DNA of 64,000 nt from Bdellovibrio sp. GT3 (GTDB lineage Bacteria > Bdellovibrionota > Bdellovibrionia > Bdellovibrionales > Bdellovibrionaceae): NCBI RefSeq assembly GCF_037996765.1, contig NZ_JBBNAD010000006.1, positions 124,001-188,000 of the forward strand. Reading direction: 5' to 3'. Within the stretch, counting starts at the first letter, position 1; every line of letters starts with the position of its first letter. Made by a program: the position numbers and the translations under genes. Under the pieces are notes generated by a model. That model had not been told where the DNA came from, made no database searches, and saw only the letters and a list, made by a program, of their open reading frames with translations. Below, piece by piece: positions 1-7,980 of the stretch.

Positions 1-71
1 GGTTTTGTCGATCTTCTTGGCCCTGTGCATTTGACTAGAACTCACCCACGCAGCCCTGTACCATTCTCAAT

Positions 72-1100
72 ATGAAACATTTTGAGACGCTTTCAAATCT
101 CCGTGCTTATGAAGTTCATAACTTTCAAATTGAGACTTTGCAGATTCGCAGTGAAGTTCTTAAGAACAATCCACTGAATGATTCCGCAGTCCGCTTCAAT
201 CCTTTGTTATTACCAAAAAACAACGGACCTTGGCCAGTTGTCTTGGTGCTGGGGGGCTTCAGCGGCAATGCGCCTTTTTATTTCAATCCCAAGTTCAATG
301 AACAAAACACAATTCAAGTGATTGATCAGGCCTGCACCCGTGGCGAAGCACCTGAGGCTCTGTATGTTTTCGTGGATGCACTCACCACCTGGGGTGGCTC
401 GCAATTTTTGAACTCGTCAGCCGTGGGGAACTATGAAGACTACATCATGACGGAACTTGTTCCGGCACTTTCACACTACTCTGTTTCAAAAAATCCTGCC
501 GACTGGTGTGTGATGGGAGGCTCCAGTGGCGGCTATGGTGCACTTCATTTATCAAGTAAGTATCCTGATGTGTTTGGTTTGTGCGCCGCTATCGCTCCGG
601 ATTCATTTTTTGATGCGAGCATCATCAATGATCTTTATCAGGCCCTGCCCGTGTGGGAAAAATACGGACAATCGGGATTGCGAGTTCTGGAAGAACTTCG
701 CAGCGGCAAGCTTACCAAGTTTCGCAATTGGCATTCATTACTGAACGCCTTTGGGATGTCAGCGTGTTATTCACCGAAAGGCTCCTCAGGTGACTTTCAT
801 TATCCGCTGGATCCGCGCACAGGAAATAAAAATATTGAAATTTGGCAGCAGTGGCTTGAAAAAGATCCTGTTCACTTTTTGTCAAAACGTCTGACCGAGG
901 TTCGTAAACTTGATGGCCTCTATCTGGATGTTGGCACAAAGGACAACTTCCATTTGCAGTATGGGGCTCGCCAGATTTCTAATTTACTGAAAGAAAACAG
1001 CGTGCCTCATGATTATGTCGAATTTGATGGAAATCACTTCGACATCGGGGATCGCCGACCGGAAGTCTGGAAATGGTTAACGACATTCTGGCGGAAATAA
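72..1100 (+). CDS. alpha/beta-hydrolase, esterase D-like
   Basis: A 342-residue putative serine esterase of the esterase D/feruloyl esterase-like type. The strand VVLVLGGFSG near residue 57 could supply the oxyanion hole. The nucleophile elbow GGSSGGYGAL is near residue 150. GTKDNF near residue 290 offers an acid and GNHFDIGDR near residue 322 the catalytic His. No signal peptide is seen, so it is probably cytoplasmic. The substrate cannot be told from sequence. It ends 15 bases before the CoA-transferase on the same strand, so the two are probably co-transcribed and may handle acyl groups together (inference). Confidence 0.8.
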   Translation: MKHFETLSNLRAYEVHNFQIETLQIRSEVLKNNPLNDSAVRFNPLLLPKNNGPWPVVLVLGGFSGNAPFYFNPKFNEQNTIQVIDQACTRGEAPEALYVFVDALTTWGGSQFLNSSAVGNYEDYIMTELVPALSHYSVSKNPADWCVMGGSSGGYGALHLSSKYPDVFGLCAAIAPDSFFDASIINDLYQALPVWEKYGQSGLRVLEELRSGKLTKFRNWHSLLNAFGMSACYSPKGSSGDFHYPLDPRTGNKNIEIWQQWLEKDPVHFLSKRLTEVRKLDGLYLDVGTKDNFHLQYGARQISNLLKENSVPHDYVEFDGNHFDIGDRRPEVWKWLTTFWRK

Positions 1101-1115
1101 ACGACTGAGGGATTT

Positions 1116-2603
1116 ATGCACCACGACCGCATCGCCGAAAGATTTCGTAGTAAAATTACTTCCGCTGAAAACGCTGCGGAGTTAATCAAAGACGGAATGG
1201 TCGTGGGAGCCAGTGGATTCACAAAGGCTGGCGACCCCAAAGCCACCTTGAAAGCTTTTGCAGCAAAGGCGCAAAAGAATCCACTAAAAATCAATCTGAT
1301 GACCGGTGCTTCCTTAGGCCATAATCTGGATGGATTGCTGGCTGAAGCCAACGCTATTTCCCGTCGCATGCCATTCCAAGCTGACTCCTTGTTGCGCAAA
1401 AAAATCAACAACGGCGAAGTCATGTTCACCGATCCACATTTGGGTGAAACAGCAGAGCTGTTGGCCTACGGTTTTTTACCGGCCGTGGATATCGCCGTCA
1501 TTGAAGTCGCTGCCATTTATGATGACGGCACTGTGCTCCCGACAACTTCTGTCGGCAACAATCTAACCTATGCCCGTCATGCGAAGAAAATTATCCTGGA
1601 AGTGAATACCACCATTCCACTCGAGATCCGTGGCTTCCATGATATTTTTGCGACAGGTTTATCCCCCCAGCGCCAAATCATCCCGGTCACTGAAGCTAAC
1701 ACGCGCATTGGAACAGAAACTATGCCCATGGATCCGGATAAGATCGTCGCCGTAGTGGTGTCGGATCTTAAGGACAGCCCCATAGAGCTAAGCTCAGTGG
1801 ATGATAAAACCCAGGCGATTTCCAACCACCTCATGGATTTCTTTGGCAACGAAGTCAAGAAAGGCCGCCTGACTTCTCAATTGCCACCTCTGCAAACAGG
1901 CATTGGAAATATCGCCAATGCCGTCTTCAGTGGATTTAAAAATGGCCCCTTCGAAAACTTGCAAATGTATTCAGAGGTTTTACAGGACAGCACATTTGAA
2001 CTTTTGGATTCTGGGAAAATGAGCTTTGCCTCGGCTTGCTCTTTTGCCGTGACAGAGAAATGCTACGAAAACTTCTTTGCCAATCTGGATAAATACCGGG
2101 GCAAAGTTCTGCTACGACCTGAAAAAATCAGCAACTCGCCCGAGGTCATTCGTCGCCTGGGAGTGATTGCCATTAATACCGCTATCGAGTTTGATCTTTA
2201 CGGCAACGTCAATAGCACCCACATTGGTGGCACTAAAATGATGAACGGCATTGGCGGCTCCGGGGATTTTGCTCGCAATTCTTACTTAAGTATTTTCGTG
2301 ACTCAGTCGGCTTCCAAGAACAATTCAATCTCCCACGTGGTCCCGATGGTCACTCACGTGGATAGCAACGAGCATGATGTGGATATCTTGGTTACTGACC
2401 AGGGGTTGGCCGATTTACGTGGCCTAGCTCCCCGTGAACGCGCACTGCGAGTGATTGAAAACTGCGTTCATCGCGAATATCGCGATCAACTGAATGCCTA
2501 CTACAAAGAGGCCCTCGCTCGCGGCGGGCACACTCCACACATTATTGAGCGAGCTTTTTCATGGCATCAGAACTTTAACGAGCGCGGGACGATGAAGCTT
2601 TAG
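1116..2603 (+). CDS. acetyl-CoA hydrolase/transferase family protein (succinyl-CoA:acetate CoA-transferase-like)
   Basis: A 495-residue protein of full length for the Ach1/Cat1/AarC family, which moves CoA between acyl-CoA and acetate or succinate. The family signature GIGNIANAV is near residue 270. YSEVLQDS near residue 285 carries the Glu expected to form the glutamyl-CoA intermediate. The C-terminal GGSGDFARNS and GLADLRGLAPRERA segments are also typical. GAGGGATTT precedes the ATG. In bacteria with an incomplete succinyl-CoA synthetase step this enzyme detoxifies acetate or completes a TCA variant; which applies here is unknown. The stop overlaps the convergent phosphodiesterase stop inside a small palindrome (AGCTTTA/TAAAGCT, 2596-2610). 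Confidence 0.88.
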   Translation: MHHDRIAERFRSKITSAENAAELIKDGMVVGASGFTKAGDPKATLKAFAAKAQKNPLKINLMTGASLGHNLDGLLAEANAISRRMPFQADSLLRKKINNGEVMFTDPHLGETAELLAYGFLPAVDIAVIEVAAIYDDGTVLPTTSVGNNLTYARHAKKIILEVNTTIPLEIRGFHDIFATGLSPQRQIIPVTEANTRIGTETMPMDPDKIVAVVVSDLKDSPIELSSVDDKTQAISNHLMDFFGNEVKKGRLTSQLPPLQTGIGNIANAVFSGFKNGPFENLQMYSEVLQDSTFELLDSGKMSFASACSFAVTEKCYENFFANLDKYRGKVLLRPEKISNSPEVIRRLGVIAINTAIEFDLYGNVNSTHIGGTKMMNGIGGSGDFARNSYLSIFVTQSASKNNSISHVVPMVTHVDSNEHDVDILVTDQGLADLRGLAPRERALRVIENCVHREYRDQLNAYYKEALARGGHTPHIIERAFSWHQNFNERGTMKL

Positions 2604-3526
2604 TAAAGCTCGCAGAGCTCTTCGCGGACTTTATAAAACCGCTCTGGGAAGTCTGTGATAATGCCATCAGCGCCGGATTCGATGACGTGATGAATTTCAC
2701 TTTCCAGGTTCGGAGTCCAAACGATGGCTTTGATGTTTTTCTTATGCAGATTGAAAATCAACTCCGGCGTTACCTGCCAGAAGCCAGGATTCGCCATCTT
2801 CGCCCCCAGATCCAGGGCGGCTTTTTCAGCGTTTCGTGCATCTCCAACCAGAGGGACAATTTCAATATCGGATACTTTAGACTTAAAAGACTTTAAAAAG
2901 TCGTGATTGAAGGACTGAACGAAATAGCGATCTTGATTCCATCCACTTTCGCGCAGCACCTGCAATATTAAATCAATATATTCGGACTCCGGTGGATAGT
3001 ACTGCGCTTGATCCTTGAAGTATTTCACTTCGATATTTAAGCGCAGCGGTTTTCCCGAGCTTGCCTTGACGTGTTTAAATGCTTCAAGAACTTCACTTAA
3101 CTTGGGAAATGGTTGCAGGTTTTTTTCGGTGTATTCTTTGATTCCACAGCGAATTTTACTGACGTCAGAGTAATTCAAATCAAAAAGCGCTGCCTTCTGT
3201 AAAGACTTGCCATCAACTCCGCAACGATCCGTGCCCACATTGGGAATCGCATCATGACCTACAATCACGACTTTGTCTTTGGTCACCTGAAGATCCAACT
3301 CGATGGCATCCACGCCCGCAGTCACGGCGGCCTTAAAGGACTGAAGTGTGTTATCCGGATAACCATTCATCCCGCGATGACCGTGAACTTCCATTTTTTT
3401 CGCAAACAAACATGCCGGAGTCGACAACCCCACGCTGGCCAGACCTCGCCCCTTTGCTGTTAACGTGCTTGAATAAGCTATTGAGATAAAAAATGCTGAT
3501 AAAAGAATAATAGAAGGCAATCGCAT
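2600..3526 (-). CDS. exported glycerophosphodiester phosphodiesterase
   Basis: A 308-residue GDPD-family TIM-barrel enzyme that splits glycerophosphodiesters into sn-glycerol 3-phosphate and an alcohol. HGHRGMNGYPDNTLQSF near residue 48 gives the catalytic His-Arg and acidic site, ELDLQVTKD near 77 the metal-binding acids, and VGHD near 89 the second His. The C-terminal GADGIITDFPERF is also classic. An N-terminal hydrophobic segment suggests export, where it could use prey or self phospholipid head groups. The ATG at 3526 sits directly against AAAGG with no spacer. A TTG two codons later (3520) has better spacing and may be the true start. Confidence 0.88.
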   Translation of the reverse strand: MRLPSIILLSAFFISIAYSSTLTAKGRGLASVGLSTPACLFAKKMEVHGHRGMNGYPDNTLQSFKAAVTAGVDAIELDLQVTKDKVVIVGHDAIPNVGTDRCGVDGKSLQKAALFDLNYSDVSKIRCGIKEYTEKNLQPFPKLSEVLEAFKHVKASSGKPLRLNIEVKYFKDQAQYYPPESEYIDLILQVLRESGWNQDRYFVQSFNHDFLKSFKSKVSDIEIVPLVGDARNAEKAALDLGAKMANPGFWQVTPELIFNLHKKNIKAIVWTPNLESEIHHVIESGADGIITDFPERFYKVREELCELY

Positions 3527-3538
3527 CCTTTAAGGATG
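3524..3538. promoter_or_regulatory. palindrome over the GDPD start codon
   Basis: Arms CATCCTT and AAGGATG with a one-base centre. They cover both the Shine-Dalgarno-like AAAGG and the annotated ATG of the phosphodiesterase. This could be an operator or simply a self-complementary ribosome binding region. The role is inferred only. Confidence 0.3.
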
Positions 3539-3582
3539 ACGTGGCTTGCCCCTATTTTCCAATTATTTTGCTTAAAACAGGT

Positions 3583-3909
3583 CTATTCTACAAACTTAAG
3601 ACCAAGAATGCCCGCAATGATCATCCCCAAAAAGAACAATTTCATCAGGGACAATGGTTCTTTGAATATCAAAGTACCCATAATCACTGCACCGACGGCA
3701 CCAATTCCCGTCCACACTGTGTAGGATACGCCGACCGGCAGCACCCTCATGGATAACGATAAAAGATAAAAACTGATCCCCATCGTAACGAGCGTGAAGA
3801 TCGACGGTACCAGTTTGGTAAATCCTTCGGAATACTTAAGGCCCGATGCCCAGATAAATTCCAAAATTCCTGCAACAATTAAAACAATCCAAGCCGTTGT
3901 AGTTGTCAT
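3583..3909 (-). CDS. small multidrug resistance family transporter, SugE/Gdx-like
   Basis: A 108-residue protein with four predicted membrane helices, the usual SMR length. The helix 1 motif GILEFIWASGLKYSEGF carries the essential membrane Glu and resembles SugE/Gdx members, which export guanidinium in exchange for protons, more than EmrE drug exporters. SYTVWTGIGAVGAVIMG in helix 3 is the family signature. It probably acts as an inner-membrane dimer. No partner SMR gene is adjacent. I looked upstream for a guanidine riboswitch and did not recognise one. It is followed by the GDPD gene on the same strand after 56 bases. Confidence 0.85.
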   Translation of the reverse strand: MTTTTAWIVLIVAGILEFIWASGLKYSEGFTKLVPSIFTLVTMGISFYLLSLSMRVLPVGVSYTVWTGIGAVGAVIMGTLIFKEPLSLMKLFFLGMIIAGILGLKFVE

Positions 3910-4095
3910 AACTCAACTATCCCCTTCGCTTCTGCGTTTATTTTTTTGCAAGTCGTTGCTGTGAAAACAGAGGGAGACTTTAAGATCCCGACACCAAGAA
4001 GAGATGTCCGATAAAAAAATCTTCTCACACATTGGAGCTTGAGAAAAGACTAAATTTGCTTGCGACAAAAAACACATAAGACGACACTATCCCGT

Positions 4096-5055
4096 ATGAA
4101 ACACACTCTACTTCTTCCCTACCGTGCGCCCCAAAACGTTACCATCCTCGCAAACCAGCGCTTTGAGGCCACCGTTGCCGACAGCGAACTGAGCGTGGAC
4201 GAAATTGTTGCTCTGGCTCACGAAAAAAGAGCAGAAGGCATTGTTGTCGTTCCAAAACAGAAAATCACAAAAGATGTCATCAATAAGCTTCCTGACTCCG
4301 TCAAAGTGATTGCAACCTGCAGTGTGGGCTTTGATCATCTGGATATACCTGCCGCAAAAGCTCGTGGAATTTTTCTGACTAACACTCCCGATGTCTTAAC
4401 AGAATGCACAGCGGACATCGCAATGCTTTTATTATTGAATGCCTGCCGCCGGGGCCGCGAATATATGGAAATCATGGATTCCGGCTGGCGAAAAGCCTAC
4501 AGCCAATCCGAAATGCTGGGACTGAAAGTCAGTGGTAAAACCTTGGGTATTTACGGCATGGGACGTATTGGTCAGGCCGTGGCCGATCGTGCGCGGGGTT
4601 TTGGAATGAAGATTGCTTACTGCAATCGCCGTCGACTGCCGCCGGAACAGGAAAAAGGCGCCACTTATTTTGCTAATCTTCACGACATGCTTCCGCACTG
4701 TCAGATTCTGTCCTTGAATGCTCCGGGCACTGCTGACACCAAACACATTATCAATGACGAAACATTGGCTTTGCTACCAAACAACGCGGTCTTCATTAAC
4801 GTCGCCCGCGGAAGTCTGGTCGACGAGGCCGCGCTGATTCGTGCTTTGAAATCAGGAAAATTATTTGCCGCAGGATTGGATGTGTTCGAAAACGAACCCG
4901 CCTACAACTTGGAGCTTAAAGAATTCCACAACGTGTTTTTGACTCCCCACATGGGCAGCGCCACCCAGGAAACCCGCGATGCCATGGGGTATCGCGCCCT
5001 GGAAAACGTCGAACAAGCCCTGCGCGGCGAACGCCCGCAAGACGCCCTGTGGTAA
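4096..5055 (+). CDS. D-isomer-specific 2-hydroxyacid dehydrogenase (glyoxylate/hydroxypyruvate reductase-like)
   Basis: About 319 residues from the ATG at 4096; an in-frame TTG at 4060 would add 12 unlikely residues. The Rossmann fingerprint GIYGMGRIGQAVA lies near residue 150. The catalytic set is present: Arg in NVARGSLVDE, Glu in DVFENEP and His in TPHMGSATQETR. It should reduce a 2-keto acid such as glyoxylate or hydroxypyruvate with NAD(P)H. The exact substrate is not decidable. It is a cytoplasmic, single-gene unit; the next gene has its own promoter 30 bases downstream. Confidence 0.88.
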   Translation: MKHTLLLPYRAPQNVTILANQRFEATVADSELSVDEIVALAHEKRAEGIVVVPKQKITKDVINKLPDSVKVIATCSVGFDHLDIPAAKARGIFLTNTPDVLTECTADIAMLLLLNACRRGREYMEIMDSGWRKAYSQSEMLGLKVSGKTLGIYGMGRIGQAVADRARGFGMKIAYCNRRRLPPEQEKGATYFANLHDMLPHCQILSLNAPGTADTKHIINDETLALLPNNAVFINVARGSLVDEAALIRALKSGKLFAAGLDVFENEPAYNLELKEFHNVFLTPHMGSATQETRDAMGYRALENVEQALRGERPQDALW

Positions 5056-5058
5056 TTA

Positions 5059-5077
5059 ATTCGATATCCATCGAAAT
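5059..5077. promoter_or_regulatory. upstream operator half of a repressor-site pair
   Basis: An imperfect inverted repeat with the arms TTCGAT and ATCGAA, separated by a short spacer. It matches the core of the perfect palindrome at 5101-5120 and lies just upstream of the -35 box. Probable second site for the ArsR-type regulator encoded at 5517. Confidence 0.55.
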
Positions 5078-5084
5078 ATACCCA

Positions 5085-5113
5085 TTGACACCCTCGGTCT
5101 GTTTCGATATTAA
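5085..5113 (+). promoter_or_regulatory. sigma70-type promoter of the 5136-6056 operon
   Basis: TTGACA at 5085-5090, a 17-base spacer, then TATTAA at 5108-5113. The -10 box lies inside the palindrome at 5101-5120, so a bound repressor would block RNA polymerase. Confidence 0.65.
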
Positions 5114-5120
5114 TCGAAAC
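5101..5120. promoter_or_regulatory. perfect palindromic operator over the -10 box
   Basis: Perfect 8-bp arms GTTTCGAT and ATCGAAAC around a 4-base centre. The site overlaps the -10 element and ends just before the ribosome binding site AAAAGGAG (5123-5130). The shape fits a winged-helix dimer. The obvious candidate is the ArsR-family protein two genes into the same operon (inference). Confidence 0.65.
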
Positions 5121-5135
5121 AGAAAAGGAGTTCCT

Positions 5136-5516
5136 ATGTTCAATAAGGACGTTTTTAAAAACAACATTCAAAAAATTCAAACCGAAATGAAGACTTCATT
5201 TCGTGGTGAAATCGATTCAAAGATTGAATCACGAGTTATTGATGAGCTATCCAAAATTTTCCTGACCGTTGCTGATAATTTCGCAACATTGGCAGAAAAA
5301 GGTTTCCCTAGTCAGCCAGCACTTGCGATCTACCCGCAAGAACAGCGTGCATTTTACGCCCTTCAGGACTTGATTGAGCGCATGGAACTGGATTTTACGC
5401 AAAAGTTCGTTATGAATGTAAAACACGACTTGGAAAAGGAAATCGAAATAGGAAAGATTCAGATTTCATTCCTCGATAGCGTGCGCAGAAACCTTAATGG
5501 CAGCAAAGTTCAATAA
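5136..5516 (+). CDS. small helical protein, unknown, first gene of ArsR operon
   Basis: A 126-residue protein of unrecognised family. The ATG at 5136 is chosen because AAAAGGAG precedes it and longer versions would run through the promoter. It is charged and predicted mostly helical (FKNNIQKIQTEMKTSF, then RNNL-type amphipathic segments), with no signal peptide or membrane segment. Its overall look is faintly phasin-like, but this is not enough to name it. It directly abuts the ArsR-DUF2087 gene, so the regulator probably controls it. The function is unknown. Confidence 0.75.
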   Translation: MFNKDVFKNNIQKIQTEMKTSFRGEIDSKIESRVIDELSKIFLTVADNFATLAEKGFPSQPALAIYPQEQRAFYALQDLIERMELDFTQKFVMNVKHDLEKEIEIGKIQISFLDSVRRNLNGSKVQ

Positions 5517-6056
5517 ATGAAAAGTCTGATTTTACTAAAAGCACTTGCCGATGAGTCCCGCATCAATATATTTCGCCTTTTGTTGGAGCGAGACGCCTAT
5601 ATTGAAGTTATCTCTGAACGCTTAAAACTCGCCCCCTCCACAGTTTCTTTTCACCTGAAGAAACTGGTGGAGGCGGGACTGGTGTCCTCCAAGAAAGATC
5701 AGTATTACACAATTTATTCAGCCGTTTCTAATTTTGCGGAAATGACTCTAAAGGATTTGGTGTTAGAAGCCGGAGTTAAGCTTAAAGAACAAGACAAAGT
5801 CGAAGAACAATACAAAGACAAGGTGCTTAAATCCTTCTTCAAATACGGCAAACTGACTAAAATCCCTTCGCAAAAAATGAAGCGTGAATGGGTATTGGAT
5901 CGAGTGGCCGAAAGTTTGGCTCCAAATAGAGGATATACTCTTATCGAACTGAAAGAACTACTGACAGAGATTTACCCGGACCCAGGAATTCTGGTAACCG
6001 AAATGACAACTGCGGGCCTGATAGAAGTTCAGAACCACAAATACAAACGCACCTAA
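5517..6056 (+). CDS. ArsR-family regulator with C-terminal DUF2087
   Basis: A 179-residue protein. The winged helix-turn-helix spans residues 1-85 (LLKALADESRINIFRLLLER, then APSTVSFHLKKLVEAGLV as the recognition helix). Residues about 105-178 match DUF2087, with GKLTKIPSQKMKREWVLDRV and a second small helical bundle. No cysteine metal-binding motif is seen in the recognition region, so it is not an obvious metal sensor. The ATG follows the previous stop immediately, implying translational coupling. Two palindromes at 5059-5077 and 5101-5120 suggest it represses its own operon. Confidence 0.85.
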   Translation: MKSLILLKALADESRINIFRLLLERDAYIEVISERLKLAPSTVSFHLKKLVEAGLVSSKKDQYYTIYSAVSNFAEMTLKDLVLEAGVKLKEQDKVEEQYKDKVLKSFFKYGKLTKIPSQKMKREWVLDRVAESLAPNRGYTLIELKELLTEIYPDPGILVTEMTTAGLIEVQNHKYKRT

Positions 6057-6113
6057 CGACGCACTGGAAAACCGAACGGTTCTGCACAGCAGTACAAAAA
6101 GGGAACTGTTACC
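6055..6113 (+). repeat. intergenic element, copy 1 (see 58943-59003)
   Basis: A 59-base sequence whose last 37 bases are identical to those of the copy at 58943-59003. It contains the potential hairpins AACCG/CGGTT, CTGC/GCAG and AGCAGT/ACTGTT. It starts within the ArsR stop codon, so it could form the 3' end of that mRNA. Confidence 0.75.
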
Positions 6114-6239
6114 CCGGGACATTTTTCACGGTTGGCTAGGCGGCACCCACTGTTTTTCGTCTGCAAATGAATAGGTTTGATATGGGGCTGGAACGATCCT
6201 CGCAATGCTCTTTTCGGTTCATTTTAATCGGAGAGTCCC

Positions 6240-7133
6240 ATGATGAGTAAATCCATGATTTGCGGCCTGTTCGCAGCCATTCTAACAATGACCGGCATCA
6301 GCGCCTCCGGCCTCTCCACCCATACTCCCCACTCCGGCCACCTGTGCGCAGGATTGGTACCGGAAAACAATCTGCAAATTCCCGCGAATATGTTCGCCGC
6401 AGGCGGCATCACCAAGAACCAATTCAATCAGGTGATTGAGCGCGTGAAATCCATCTACGAACCAGAAATTAGATCCATGGGTGGATCTCTTACCATCAAC
6501 GGTTACTGGGATGACAGCACGGTGAACGCGAACGCCGTAAAGTTTGGAAACGATCGCGTGATCAATATTTACGGAGGATTGGCTCGCTTTTACTCCGTCG
6601 ATGTTGAGGGCTTGGCATTGGCCGTGTGCCACGAGCTGGGTCACCATTTGGGTGGCGGCCCCAAGTATTCCGAACCCAACGACTGGGGCGGTCTTGAAGG
6701 AACAGCAGACTATTTTGCGACGTTGAAATGCCTTCGCCGTTATTTTGCGAGCGAAGACAATGAAAGAGCCCTTGCTGGCAAGAAAATCGATCCCACAGCG
6801 AAAGCCGCTTGCGAGGCCCAATACCCCAATGCCCGCGAGAAGTTCATTTGCTTGAGAGCCTCCCTTGCCAGCGAGCAACTGGCGGAAATGTATCAGATGA
6901 TCACACAATCTGGTGCGAAGCCAAAATTCAACACACCTGAAACCTACCAGGTCACGGAACTGTACGAAGAATATCCGACACCACAATGTCGAATGGATAC
7001 TTACCTGCAAGGCATGCTTTGCCGCGAGAACGAGTACACTCGCATGAGTGACACGGATTTCAAGCAGGGTTCCTGCTACGCCCCACGCGATAAAGTCGGC
7101 GCCCGCCCCGGCTGCTGGTTCGTCGCGAACTAA
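6240..7133 (+). CDS. secreted zinc metalloprotease, HExxH type
   Basis: A 297-residue protein with an N-terminal signal peptide (about residues 1-24). The zinc site HELGHHLGG is near residue 131, followed by GLEGTADYFAT, where the Glu/Asp could be the third ligand, as in M48-like gluzincins. Ten or more cysteines in the mature part suggest disulfide stabilisation outside the cytoplasm. A GGAGAG box precedes tandem ATG codons at 6240 and 6243, and the second has the better spacing. It is probably exported and might digest prey or envelope protein (inference). The family is not the standard M48 chaperone type, as it lacks membrane helices. Confidence 0.75.
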   Translation: MMSKSMICGLFAAILTMTGISASGLSTHTPHSGHLCAGLVPENNLQIPANMFAAGGITKNQFNQVIERVKSIYEPEIRSMGGSLTINGYWDDSTVNANAVKFGNDRVINIYGGLARFYSVDVEGLALAVCHELGHHLGGGPKYSEPNDWGGLEGTADYFATLKCLRRYFASEDNERALAGKKIDPTAKAACEAQYPNAREKFICLRASLASEQLAEMYQMITQSGAKPKFNTPETYQVTELYEEYPTPQCRMDTYLQGMLCRENEYTRMSDTDFKQGSCYAPRDKVGARPGCWFVAN

Positions 7134-7191
7134 ATTGTATTTGTTTTATAGTATCAAGCTGACACCTCATCCGGTGGCACAGCATCTGCAA

Positions 7192-7251
7192 TGCCCCATC
7201 TCGCCACTGGGGCAATTAATGCCCCAAATGTCACTGGGGAGGGGCATTAAT
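7192..7251 (+). promoter_or_regulatory. mutually exclusive leader hairpins over the ribosome binding site of 7253
   Basis: Four complementary blocks lie in the 5' leader: TGCCCC at 7192, GGGGCA at 7209, TGCCCC at 7220 and GGGGCA at 7241. Block 3/4 extends to a perfect 11-bp stem (7215-7225 with 7241-7251) that ends one base before the start codon region and takes in part of the Shine-Dalgarno GGAGGGG. Block 2/3 forms a competing 7-bp hairpin with a 5-base loop, and 1/2 a third. This topology fits a translational switch. No known riboswitch class was recognised. Confidence 0.5.
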
Positions 7252-7252
7252 C

Positions 7253-7939
7253 ATGAAAACACCACTACTGTTCGCATTCAGCGTACTTACGCTTTTTATC
7301 TGCCAAAATTCAAACGCAATGGCAAAGCGTCCATATATAGACTCAGAGATTTTGCACGAAGCCGAAGTTCAACAATCATTTCAACTTACCGCAAAAGACG
7401 GATCCAAAGTCAGCTATCAAAAACATCAGAACATCCTGGCACCGACGGTTTCATTTTCTCTGGATAAGAAAAAAGGAAATTTCCTGATCTTCAAAGATCG
7501 CAATAAAGAAATGGCTTTCAAAATTCTGGGCTCCGTCGAGAACATTAAAGAGATCACTGATCTTAACAAACTGCAAATCCTGCAAAATTCTTCAGGCCAG
7601 GGTTTAGCCATCAAGTTCAGAACAATCTCCAGAGATCACTCGATGGGGGAAGATAAAGAATACACCGAAAGCTGCAGCATCGAAAAAACCGCACGTCGCT
7701 GCCGTGACGAGTACGACCACGACAGAGAAACGAAAAAGAGATACTACCGTGGTGAGGCTTGTGAAACTATCACGATTTCTGAACCCGGGATTCGTGATGT
7801 CAGAAAAACTGAATTCACCACTGTCACAAATGTCTTAGTGGAGTTTGTCGACAACAGCATGCGAACTGTATTATCGGCTCACATCACTGACTACAACGTG
7901 TGGGGTCCGGAAACCAAGGGCCTGTGCATGTCGCGATAA
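7253..7939 (+). CDS. exported protein of unknown function
   Basis: A 228-residue protein with a signal peptide (MKTPLLFAFSVLTLFICQNSNA). The mature part is rich in beta-type alternation and has a central acidic/basic region (DRETKKRYYRGE) around a pair of cysteines, CSIEKTARRC, with later Cys at EACETI and GLC. No family is recognised. GGAGGGG lies about 10 bases before the ATG, within a set of alternating hairpins that could control translation. It is likely periplasmic or secreted. A shared terminator separates it from the convergent infC. Confidence 0.7.
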   Translation: MKTPLLFAFSVLTLFICQNSNAMAKRPYIDSEILHEAEVQQSFQLTAKDGSKVSYQKHQNILAPTVSFSLDKKKGNFLIFKDRNKEMAFKILGSVENIKEITDLNKLQILQNSSGQGLAIKFRTISRDHSMGEDKEYTESCSIEKTARRCRDEYDHDRETKKRYYRGEACETITISEPGIRDVRKTEFTTVTNVLVEFVDNSMRTVLSAHITDYNVWGPETKGLCMSR

Positions 7940-7947
7940 TTGGAAAT

Positions 7948-7980
7948 AAAAAAGGCTGCCTTTGGGGCAGCCTTTTTTTT
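7948..7980. terminator. bidirectional terminator between 7253 gene and infC
   Basis: Stem AAAGGCTGCC/GGCAGCCTTT with a 5-base loop, with A and T runs on both sides. It serves the + gene ending at 7939 and the - operon thrS-infC ending at 7979. Confidence 0.9.

Noticed and set aside
3910-4060. Possible guanidine riboswitch upstream of the Gdx-like transporter
   Set aside because: One GCAA/TTGC hairpin containing ACGA was seen, but the ACGR tetraloop is not in the loop and no second hairpin exists, so it does not match the guanidine-II pattern. Guanidine-I features were not seen.
6055-6113. c-di-GMP riboswitch or merRNA-like RNA for the duplicated element
   Set aside because: The conserved core of GEMM-type RNAs is absent and the element is too short.
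6282-7010. 242-codon minus-strand frame opposite the metalloprotease
   Set aside because: Antisense shadow of a gene with signal peptide and zinc motif. The composition is unlike a real protein.
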